In this document: piece by piece, positions 18,743-25,614 of the stretch
How the letters are laid out: each line of letters opens with the position of its first letter
Numbering within the stretch: the stretch's first letter is position 1
Virus record (IMG/VR): IMGVR_UViG_3300001097_000008
Coordinates: 1 to 49,180 of that record
Strand: one strand, 5' to 3'
Length of the DNA stretch: 49,180 bases
Source: a virus
Position numbers and translations under genes: made by a program
Notes under the pieces: model-generated
What the model saw: only the letters and a program-made list of their open reading frames with translations
Told to the model about the DNA's origin: nothing
Database searches by the model: none

Positions 18743-20124
18743 TATTTATTTTTTTTTAAAAATTTTTTTATTTCTTTTTCTTTATTTTTTATAAATAATT
18801 TATCACCCACTTTTAATCCACTTGATATTGACTTAAGCTTATTATAATGGGTTGGGAATTCATGTTTAGCCGAAACTTTAATTTCTTTACCAGATTTAAG
18901 TTTTATTTTATATACTGGTTGTTTCTCAATAGGAAAAACATGTTTTATATTTTTATAACCATCATGTGTTAAAATTTTATCTCCAACAATAACATTTTTA
19001 ATTAATGTTTCACCTTTTCCCTCTAACTCAACCTTAGTATCTAATGCTACACAGCGATTTCCTTGTATCGGAGCCCAACCTACCATATCCATTTCATATA
19101 ACATAGACTCAAATTCACGCATAGTAGCACCCTCACCAACATTTTCATCTTTATGTAACCTAGATGCTTGAACAACATCCATATAATCAATTAGTATCAT
19201 ATCGGGTTTAAACCCTGAACTTATTAATTTTTTAACATATTTTCTAATTTTAGGTATAGTTGTAGTAGAACTTGACATTTTTTTCAACTTTAATTGCCCA
19301 CCACTACTCTTCTTGGTTTCATTTATCGCCAATATAGCATCCCTATTTTCGGGCGAACCTAAATCATTTATTGGTATTCCACTCCAACATGCTAAATGTT
19401 TTCTCTGTATTTGTTTAGGCAAATCTTCAAAGAATATTTGTAAGACCTTATATCCCATATCTTTGGCTGTACTAGCTATTTTGGTAACAATAGTAGTTTT
19501 ACCCACACCTAATGGTGCTAATATAATCCCTAATTCACCTTTAGCTAATCCACCATTCATTATTGGATCTAACCCTTTTATCCCAGTAGGTATTGGGTGT
19601 CTGTAATCTTCTTTTAATACTTCTTCAACATTATCAGTAACATTTAAACTATCATCTTTATTATCACCTGCCTCTAAAGCACTTTTAATAATTTCTTCAC
19701 ATTCTTGGTACGAATCTAAATCACCCTTTTGTATAATAGTATTTATTAAGGTAATAGCTTTTTTTAAATTCTGTTGCTTAAAGAATTTCATTGCAACATC
19801 TTGTACATTTTGAGAATCATTACAATCTACCTCACTAATTAATTTAATTAGTGCTAAATTTTTCTTCTGAGTTATTTCACTGTTAGTTGAATTCGCTAAT
19901 CGTATTTTTAAACTTTCAATATCTAATACAACCTCAGACTCCTCATACACATCAACCATTTCAGAAGCGATGACCCTTAAACTAGGGTCATCGAAATTAC
20001 TTGGATTAACAATATCTAAAATACTTTCAGCAAAACGTCTATCAGTTAGTAATTGATTTACTAATCTTCTCTGATATTCAATCCCTAAATAACCTAAAGT
20101 ATCTTTATTTACCTTCACACTCAT
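18742..20124 (-). CDS. gp41: Replicative DNA helicase N-half with N-terminal split intein (N-extein + IntN)
   Basis: 460 aa, ATG at 20124. Residues 1-357 are a DnaB/T4 gp41-type helicase: a helical N-terminal domain; Walker A APLGVGKTT with Lys209; a Walker-B-type strand MILIDYMDVVQ; and the DnaB H4 strand ending QGNR. Right after QGNR, Cys358 begins an intein N-fragment of 103 aa: block A CVALDTKVEL, block B GKEIKVSAKHEFPT with its His, then SGLKVGDKLF and a Lys-rich tail. The ORF stops there. The rest of the helicase is in the next gene, joined by TAATG. Mature spliced helicase would be 357 + 108 = 465 aa, the usual gp41 size. It unwinds DNA at the fork and works with the neighbouring gp32 and recombinase. 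Confidence 0.95.
   Translation of the reverse strand: MSVKVNKDTLGYLGIEYQRRLVNQLLTDRRFAESILDIVNPSNFDDPSLRVIASEMVDVYEESEVVLDIESLKIRLANSTNSEITQKKNLALIKLISEVDCNDSQNVQDVAMKFFKQQNLKKAITLINTIIQKGDLDSYQECEEIIKSALEAGDNKDDSLNVTDNVEEVLKEDYRHPIPTGIKGLDPIMNGGLAKGELGIILAPLGVGKTTIVTKIASTAKDMGYKVLQIFFEDLPKQIQRKHLACWSGIPINDLGSPENRDAILAINETKKSSGGQLKLKKMSSSTTTIPKIRKYVKKLISSGFKPDMILIDYMDVVQASRLHKDENVGEGATMREFESMLYEMDMVGWAPIQGNRCVALDTKVELEGKGETLIKNVIVGDKILTHDGYKNIKHVFPIEKQPVYKIKLKSGKEIKVSAKHEFPTHYNKLKSISSGLKVGDKLFIKNKEKEIKKFLKKNK
18745..19053 (-). other. Split intein, N-terminal fragment (IntN, 103 aa)
   Basis: Residues 358-460 of the helicase N-half. Cys1, a block A of CVALDTKV, the GYKNIKHVFPIEKQPVYKI strand region, and block B with SAKHEFPT are visible. 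The pattern FPIxKQPVxxIxLKSGKxIxVSAxHxFPT and SGLKVGD closely recalls gp41-8 IntN. A basic tail (KEKEIKKFLKKNK) pairs with the acidic start of IntC, as in split inteins that associate by charge. There is no homing endonuclease between the halves. Confidence 0.93.
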
Positions 20125-20142
20125 ATTATATCTACTTTAATT

Positions 20143-21690
20143 TTATACTAAAACTTCTTCTTTAGCAGGTGTATACTCATTTAAACTCATATAATTAATT
20201 ATTTCAGTTATAATATAGGGTAGTATATATTTAATGTTAACCGATTCTCTCAACCCAAACGGGAAATAATTACCACAAAAAGTTGATTCAGCGACAATGC
20301 GTTTATCCACTTTAATCTCAAAAGTAAAATTATCCTCATATTTAAATAAATCCCAATCACTAATATGTTCCTCCTTTTGGTCATAGAAGGCATCAAAACT
20401 ATTCCATAATAAGCGGATATTTTGTAATTTAAAACTATTTGGTATCATACCTAATTCACCAAAAACACCATTATTCATACCAGTAATATTATCCATTAAT
20501 TCTTTCATTTCCATCGAATTTAGGGAATCCTTATTATAGTTCGGTATATAAAAAAATCTTTGAACTATTATACCATCGTTTTTTTTGAAAACTAATTCAA
20601 ATCTTTCTTCTTTATATTTATTCTTTTCCATTATTTGTAAGTTTTTTTTTTCTCTTTCTATTAATTTTTTAAAGGGCATTAAATATTCTATTGAGTAGTT
20701 ATTAATAAGTTTATCAATTCCATCTCTTTTCATTAACAAATAAGCGTTTTTAATACTCCTATTATCTTGACAAAATTCGCTACTCATTAAGTTATTTATT
20801 AATTCCTTACTATCCTCAGTTAATAAAGGTACTGATAAGTCAATTAAACATCTATTAACATCATACAATTTATCTCCTTGGACACCATCAGTAATACCAT
20901 TAATTATATTATTTAATGATTTGAGTGGTTTCTTTTTTTCAATTAACCTCTCATCTTGTAATTCTTTACATTTATTAATTACTTCACTCAATTCAACTTT
21001 TTTTGTTGCTATATCGGGAAAAAATTTAATTAAGGTTGGTTCACCTACACCCTTAACACCTTTTATTGAATCACTACTATCACCAGATATCATTTTAACT
21101 AATACGGTATTACTTTTATGGTATTTAAAAAATTGATTATGATTTTCCTCATTTACGTATACTTTTTTATCACATAAATAAATCCTAACATTTTCATTAA
21201 TCAATTGACATAAATCTCTATCACCACTAACAATCGTAATATTTTCAATATCTTTATTCTTATTGCAATAATACGCAATAAAATCGTCAGCTTCAACGAT
21301 TGGGTGCTCTAATTGTCGAATAAATAATTCTTCTAAATATTCTTGAATTTTTATTCTCTCAATTATCTGATCTCTATCTTCTTCGGGTTTAGTACCATTA
21401 ACATAGTCTTTTCCCCTACTTATTTTATAATCAGAATATATATCAAATCTAAGGTTACCACTATATTCACCATCCCAAAACACATAAACTTTTTGATATA
21501 AAGTTTCATTCAAGAATTTACGTAACATCGTAATAAATTGATATATACCACCTATATGTTCACCTTTTTGATTAAATTCGTCTTTAGCACCGTGATAACC
21601 AGTTTTATATAATGAGTTACCATCAATAATTAACACATTATCTTTTTTATTGATGGTAACACTATTATTTCTGGGTGGCATCCTACCCAT
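20143..21690 (-). CDS. 5'-3' exonuclease / flap nuclease with C-terminal extension
   Basis: 515 aa from ATG at 21690, which overlaps the recombinase stop by 8 nt (ATGGGTAG). A GTG two codons upstream is possible. The nuclease core (about 1-320) has the metal-binding acids of the FEN/T4 RNase H family: LIIDGN, VEADDFIAYYC, IVSGDRDLCQL, and the helix-hairpin-helix region ISGDSSDSIKGVKGVGEPT. Such enzymes remove RNA primers and trim 5' flaps during lagging-strand synthesis. T4 RNase H is 305 aa; here about 150 more residues follow (FELVFKKNDGIIVQRFFYIP ... NYFPFGLRESVNIKYILPYI) that I do not recognise. The gene lies between recombinase and helicase and ends 18 bp before the helicase start. Confidence 0.92.
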   Translation of the reverse strand: MGRMPPRNNSVTINKKDNVLIIDGNSLYKTGYHGAKDEFNQKGEHIGGIYQFITMLRKFLNETLYQKVYVFWDGEYSGNLRFDIYSDYKISRGKDYVNGTKPEEDRDQIIERIKIQEYLEELFIRQLEHPIVEADDFIAYYCNKNKDIENITIVSGDRDLCQLINENVRIYLCDKKVYVNEENHNQFFKYHKSNTVLVKMISGDSSDSIKGVKGVGEPTLIKFFPDIATKKVELSEVINKCKELQDERLIEKKKPLKSLNNIINGITDGVQGDKLYDVNRCLIDLSVPLLTEDSKELINNLMSSEFCQDNRSIKNAYLLMKRDGIDKLINNYSIEYLMPFKKLIEREKKNLQIMEKNKYKEERFELVFKKNDGIIVQRFFYIPNYNKDSLNSMEMKELMDNITGMNNGVFGELGMIPNSFKLQNIRLLWNSFDAFYDQKEEHISDWDLFKYEDNFTFEIKVDKRIVAESTFCGNYFPFGLRESVNIKYILPYIITEIINYMSLNEYTPAKEEVLV

Positions 21691-22798
21691 CTTCACCCCC
21701 CTTAATTACTTCACCTTCATTATTCTCATAAACCACATTAAAATCTTCGGTACCAGAACCTAATTTTTTAGAAATAAATTCTTTATTATCTTTCTTATAC
21801 TGATCTAATTTTTCTGGGTTATAGAATCCATGTGCGGTACTAGCTATTTTACCTTTTAATGTTAAATTCGTAACATGATTTTTAAAAACTTCAATTTTAG
21901 ATATACTAGCAAAGGTATATTCATTACCTTTATGTGTTGCTTTCTTTTTATTTGAACCTGACATTATCTTACCACCTAAATGGAAGATCATTCTAGCGAA
22001 ATAAAGAAAACCTTCACCTCCACTATGCTTAACTGATGGTTGTCCAATTGCATTAGCTTGTAACCATATCTTATTCACTACTGCAAAGGTATTTGTGTAA
22101 GGTGAGGCTTCTCGTTTTGAGTCTGGTATCGCTGAGTGCATAATACTAGTAAATTGTTGTTTTAACGCACCCGCATCCCACATATTATTACTAGATCCAC
22201 TCATTTCCGCTTTGAAACAACCAATTGAACCAATTGAATCCCATAGAAATAATATATCTTGTTCAATACCACCATCCATCTGTTCTTTTAAAATATCTTT
22301 AGTGAATTTAGCAACGTCCTCTATTACTGGGTTTATCCTTAAATCCTTTGTACCAGATTTACCACTACGATAGTCAAATTTAATATACATTCTAAGTAAA
22401 TCACTACCGTTTACATACATAAAATTACCTTCATAATCAATAATATTACCATCATCATCTTTGATTTCCGTAAATTCCATACCAACATCCTTAGCACGGT
22501 CAAATTTAAAGCTACTTTCAGTATCTATTATCACTGGAAATGCACCTATTTTTTGTGCACCTACAACCGATTCATAAATAGCTGTAGACTTTCCAGTATC
22601 TGAGAAACCTCTAAATAAACTACATTCACCTTTAGGTATTCCTGGTAATCCCGTAGCTTCAAACCAAGAATCACTAAATGGAATCCATTCAATATCTTTA
22701 TTTTTGATAGGTTTATTAGCACCTAATTTTTCTTTAAGGCTTTTTATATCAAACTTTTTCTTAGTTATACCACTTTTTTTTGGGGCTTTTTTTGCCAT
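21683..22798 (-). CDS. uvsX: UvsX/RecA-like recombinase
   Basis: 371 aa, ATG at 22798. It has a RecA-type ATPase core: ECSLFRGFSDTGKSTAIYES (Walker A, Lys70), FPVIIDTESSFKFDRAKDVG, a Walker-B strand DILFLWDSIGSIG, and NTFAVVNKIWLQANAIGQPS before a loop and FARMIFHLGG. The length is close to T4 UvsX (391 aa). UvsX forms filaments on ssDNA and drives recombination-dependent replication, helped by gp32, encoded next door. The basic N-terminus (MAKKAPKKSG) may help DNA binding. The 64-bp leader contains an imperfect stem (about 22813-22843). Confidence 0.9.
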   Translation of the reverse strand: MAKKAPKKSGITKKKFDIKSLKEKLGANKPIKNKDIEWIPFSDSWFEATGLPGIPKGECSLFRGFSDTGKSTAIYESVVGAQKIGAFPVIIDTESSFKFDRAKDVGMEFTEIKDDDGNIIDYEGNFMYVNGSDLLRMYIKFDYRSGKSGTKDLRINPVIEDVAKFTKDILKEQMDGGIEQDILFLWDSIGSIGCFKAEMSGSSNNMWDAGALKQQFTSIMHSAIPDSKREASPYTNTFAVVNKIWLQANAIGQPSVKHSGGEGFLYFARMIFHLGGKIMSGSNKKKATHKGNEYTFASISKIEVFKNHVTNLTLKGKIASTAHGFYNPEKLDQYKKDNKEFISKKLGSGTEDFNVVYENNEGEVIKGGEDG

Positions 22799-22862
22799 AT
22801 TTTTTTTTTATAAAGGAGTGAATATTATTACCCACCCCTTTGATTAAATATTTTTTTTTTAA

Positions 22863-23846
22863 TTAAAAAGGATAATCATCCTCTTCTTCTTCATTAGAAG
22901 GTTTAGCTTCCTTAGTTTCAGTCTTAGGCACTTCCTTAGTTTCAGTCTTAGGCACTTCCTTAGTTTCAGTCTTAGGTGTTTCACCAGTTTCTGTCTTAGG
23001 CACTTCCTTAGTTTCAGTCTTAGGTGTTTCACCAGTTTCACCACCACCAATAGTTAATTCACTGTTAAGATCATCATAATCATTATCATCTGTATTCTTA
23101 TCAGCATTTTTATCAACATATTTTTTAGCATCTCTGTCCCAAGTTGGTTCACCACCTTCTACTAAGATTCTAAGATAATCATAACCTTTAACAGTATAAA
23201 CATCTCTCCAAGTTCGAGAATCATTTGTCCATACATCTTCTTTAGACTTATCGTCACTTAATGGTGTTACACCATCGTAAGATGTTACAATACTACTAAC
23301 AATTGGAATATCACTAGAATTTCTATTTATTGATAAAATTAAATCAATACCATCTACTGGGTCAGTTAAATCTTTTCTAGATAATTTAAAAAGACTAATA
23401 ATTTTATCATAATTACCTTCTTTCTTAAATGAGTGGTTAATTCTCCAAAACTTAACACCTTCATCTTCTTTATCTCTATCAATAACCTTTAAAATATACC
23501 CTTGTTTAGGTTTATATTTATAAGATAATTTCCTATCCTCGTCTGTTTTTTTATCTAACAATAACGTATTTGCTTCACAAAAAGGACAATCCTCACCATC
23601 CATTTCTTTAGGACACATAAACTTAGGATATCTACCATCCACCTTTACAGTGTGATAGAATACTTTTGTAAATGGTGTCTGACCTTCATCTGGTGGTAAT
23701 AACCTAATACGTTTAACTGCTTCATTAACACCTTTTGGGATAAAGGTGCTGAAGTAATTGGTTAAATCTACTTGACTTCCTTTACTTCCACTTGTAGCTT
23801 CACTATTTTTATTATATTCAGCTAAAATTGCATCTAAATTACTCAT
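22863..23846 (-). CDS. gp32: Single-stranded DNA-binding protein, gp32-like
   Basis: 327 aa, ATG at 23846. The gp32 zinc site is clear: His65-x12-Cys78-x8-Cys87-x2-Cys90, nearly the same spacing and positions as T4 gp32 (His64, Cys77, Cys87, Cys90). Core strands such as QGYILKVIDRDKEDEGVKFW fit the OB fold. The C-terminal ~60 residues contain a tandem 8-residue PKTETKEV-type repeat and finish with NEEEEDDYPF, an acidic tip like that of bacterial SSB (DDDIPF) and unlike T4 gp32. The tip probably recruits partner proteins. The gene has a near-perfect Bacteroidota promoter upstream, so it is probably read by host RNA polymerase early in infection. Confidence 0.95.
   Translation of the reverse strand: MSNLDAILAEYNKNSEATSGSKGSQVDLTNYFSTFIPKGVNEAVKRIRLLPPDEGQTPFTKVFYHTVKVDGRYPKFMCPKEMDGEDCPFCEANTLLLDKKTDEDRKLSYKYKPKQGYILKVIDRDKEDEGVKFWRINHSFKKEGNYDKIISLFKLSRKDLTDPVDGIDLILSINRNSSDIPIVSSIVTSYDGVTPLSDDKSKEDVWTNDSRTWRDVYTVKGYDYLRILVEGGEPTWDRDAKKYVDKNADKNTDDNDYDDLNSELTIGGGETGETPKTETKEVPKTETGETPKTETKEVPKTETKEVPKTETKEAKPSNEEEEDDYPF
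22907..23040 (-). repeat. 24-bp tandem repeat in the gp32 C-terminal linker
   Basis: About 5.6 tandem 24-bp units (22907, 22931, 22955, 22979, 23003, 23027) encode PKTETKEV/PKTETGET octads. Copies are nearly identical, so unit number is likely to vary by slippage. The unit keeps the frame. Confidence 0.92.
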
Positions 23847-23904
23847 TTCTCATTTTTATTAATTAATATTTTTTTATCTAAATAACCGAAATTATTTATT
23901 TATA

Positions 23905-23935
23905 CAAATATACTATACATTAATAGATTGACAAA
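23905..23935 (-). promoter_or_regulatory. Bacteroidota-type (sigma-ABfr) promoter for gp32
   Basis: On the minus strand: TTTG at 23935-23932, a 19-nt spacer, then TATATTTG at 23912-23905. This matches the published Bacteroidota housekeeping consensus TTTG-N19-21-TAnnTTTG exactly. Transcription would start near 23898, giving a leader of about 50 nt before the gp32 ATG. Confidence 0.8.
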
Positions 23936-23946
23936 CCTTTTACATG

Positions 23947-23979
23947 AAAAAAAGATAAACTTTTAGGCTTATCTTTTTT
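23947..23979 (-). terminator. Intrinsic terminator after the 256-aa gene
   Basis: AAAAAAGATAA pairs with TTATCTTTTTT across a 10-nt loop. On the minus strand the stem ends in a run of seven or more T. It sits just downstream of the gene ending at 24005 and just upstream of the gp32 promoter, so it insulates the two units. Confidence 0.8.
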
Positions 23980-24004
23980 ATTATATAATTATGTGATTAT
24001 TATT

Positions 24005-24775
24005 TTACGGTTTATTGAAACTGGATCTTACGGAACTTTCACTATAATCAGATTCAACCTCATCTTTAGTTAATACATATTCCTCATCCTCTTTTTTGGT
24101 AAGTTCTTCACCTTCATCACCAATATCATAATTATCTTCTTTATCATTCCAATAATCAGTTAATTTTAAGTTATAAGGGTATGAATTAAAAGATCTCATC
24201 TCTAATTTTTCAACCTCACTAGGATTACGCTTAATAACGTCATTTTTAATGTCCTCTAATTTAGTACCTATAACACCATCCATTTTAGTCATCCTATCCT
24301 CTAGTTCACTAAATTTATTCATTATATCACTTAATTTGTCATTAGCTTCTTCAGAAGATTCTTTAGCTTCTTCACTTTTATTAACTAAATCACTAACATC
24401 TAATTCAATCTCATCCTCACCACCTTCATCTGAATCCTCATAACCAACATCCTCACCATCATTCGGCACATTAATTTCACCCTCTGGTTCTGGTAATTCA
24501 TCGTCAGTAAATTCGTTATCAGTAAATTCATCATTGTTTAACTCACCTTCTGGATCAGCCACATCATCAAATTCACCTTCTGGTTCTGAAGCTATGTTAT
24601 CTGGATTCCCTTCTGGTTCATCAGGTATTTCACCTTCATAATCATCAATCTCCTCCTCATCATCTTCATCCTCATCTATAATGTCCCTTTCTTTCGGTGG
24701 TATATAGAAATCATATTCACAAATTGTTTTGAATTTTTTAATTTCTTCCTCTAAAATTTTGTTTCTTTTACCCAT
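24005..24775 (-). CDS. Very acidic protein with coiled-coil segment, unknown
   Basis: 256 aa, with its ATG overlapping the stop of the 51-aa gene (TAATG). The N-terminal 27 residues are Lys/Glu-rich with ICEYDFYIPPKERD. Residues about 30-130 are an extremely acidic, repeat-like tract (EPEGEFDD, DPEGELNN, NDEFTDNEFTDDELPEPEGE). Residues about 130-180 look like a coiled coil (SEEAKESSEEANDKLSDIMN, KFSELEDRMTKMD). The C-terminus has a short conserved-looking YNLKLTDYWNDKEDNYDIGD. The pattern resembles scaffold or prohead-core proteins, or a charge-mimic protein, but no family is recognised. It ends at a strong terminator. Confidence 0.8.
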   Translation of the reverse strand: MGKRNKILEEEIKKFKTICEYDFYIPPKERDIIDEDEDDEEEIDDYEGEIPDEPEGNPDNIASEPEGEFDDVADPEGELNNDEFTDNEFTDDELPEPEGEINVPNDGEDVGYEDSDEGGEDEIELDVSDLVNKSEEAKESSEEANDKLSDIMNKFSELEDRMTKMDGVIGTKLEDIKNDVIKRNPSEVEKLEMRSFNSYPYNLKLTDYWNDKEDNYDIGDEGEELTKKEDEEYVLTKDEVESDYSESSVRSSFNKP

Positions 24776-24930
24776 TACATTAATAGTTGTCTACCATCTT
24801 CTGTTATAATTTTCTTATTAATTCTTTCAACAATACTTTTATCACCGATCAAGACTTCCTCTTGTTCCACTTTAGTTTTATCTTTTTTAGTTTCTTCACC
24901 TAAAAATTCATTTATATCTTCAATTTCCAT
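24775..24930 (-). CDS. 51-aa small protein, unknown
   Basis: ATG at 24930, stop at 24775, coupled to the next gene by TAATG. The protein starts MEIEDINEFLGEETKKDKTK and ends in KSIVERINKKIITEDGRQLL-M. An acidic N-terminal helix and a basic helix with an EDGRQLL end are visible; the latter recalls short motifs in T4-like head or scaffold genes, but this is only a resemblance. Support for a real gene comes from the operon overlap, the good start context (AATAAAAAGGTTTTT) and the candidate late promoter at 24947-24955. Confidence 0.7.
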   Translation of the reverse strand: MEIEDINEFLGEETKKDKTKVEQEEVLIGDKSIVERINKKIITEDGRQLLM

Positions 24931-24946
24931 AAAAACCTTTTTATTA

Positions 24947-24955
24947 TTATAAGTA
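24947..24955 (-). promoter_or_regulatory. Candidate late promoter motif TACTTATAA
   Basis: TACTTATAA, 17 nt before the ATG of the 51-aa gene and downstream of a weak hairpin. It is identical to the motif before the tail-tube gene (40342-40350). Confidence 0.35.
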
Positions 24956-24972
24956 ATTTATCATGTATAAAT

Positions 24973-24998
24973 ATGTGTATTTTAATAAAAAAACACAT
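24973..24998 (-). terminator. Weak hairpin, possible terminator
   Basis: ATGTGT (24973-24978) pairs with ACACAT (24993-24998), with extra A-T pairs inside. It starts in the stop codon of the 195-aa gene. The stem is AT-rich and the downstream T tract is poor, so this is a weak call. Confidence 0.35.
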
Positions 24999-25585
24999 TA
25001 GGTGAGATTATTATATAAAAATGGTATATGTGCAACATCATAAGTAATATCACCAAACTCATCACTAATCTTATTATTATCCTTAACACCTAATAATTTT
25101 ATATTAAATCTATTTAGCAATTTATCTATTTTATTATAAGGAATGTTACAAATTTTTAATGTTTCTAAATTAAACCCAAAAGTTTTATTGTCAGAATATA
25201 TAAATAACATACTATCACTAATATTTCCAACACCCCCATTTTTAATGAAAAAGTTTATTATTTTTTTTATTTTTCCAAAAGTTAAATTAAATGGGTCAAC
25301 ATATTTATATTTAAAATTATCAAATAGTCTAAGTTCACATAATAACATAAAATCATATAATTCTTTGTTTAATGTACCTCTATCCTCATCCTTACTAAAT
25401 GTCCAATATAAATTATCTTTAATCTTATTGTTACTAAAATCTAACTCATAATCCCCCTTAAATTTATGATACCCTAGTATAAGGGTTGGTCTTTTGTTAT
25501 TAACCAAACTAATATCATTAACTATATTATAGTTAGGTATTTTGAGTTCTTTTATTTTATCTAATACTATATTACCTATTATCAT
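24998..25585 (-). CDS. Hypothetical protein, 195 aa
   Basis: ATG at 25585. Soluble, Lys/Asn/Phe-rich protein beginning MIIGNIVLDKIKELKIPNYN, with RPTLILGYHKFKGDYELDFS, LYWTFSKDEDRGTLNKELYD and a C-terminal DITYDVAHIPFLYNNLT. I recognise no family. The YHKFKGDYE...WTFS-x-DEDRG-x3-KELYDF arrangement looks like a conserved core that could be tested by profile search. A TATATTTG box (25590-25597) lies 4 nt upstream of the ATG; if used as a promoter, the mRNA would be almost leaderless. It stands between virion and replication genes, so the role cannot be told from context. Confidence 0.72.
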   Translation of the reverse strand: MIIGNIVLDKIKELKIPNYNIVNDISLVNNKRPTLILGYHKFKGDYELDFSNNKIKDNLYWTFSKDEDRGTLNKELYDFMLLCELRLFDNFKYKYVDPFNLTFGKIKKIINFFIKNGGVGNISDSMLFIYSDNKTFGFNLETLKICNIPYNKIDKLLNRFNIKLLGVKDNNKISDEFGDITYDVAHIPFLYNNLT

Positions 25586-25614
25586 AATGCAAATATACTA
25601 AATATATTTTACAT

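Noticed and set aside
22813-22843. Imperfect AAAGGAGTG / CACCCCTTT stem before uvsX
   Set aside because: On the transcribed strand it is followed by an A tract and not T, so it is not a terminator. It may be an mRNA leader structure but there is no further support.
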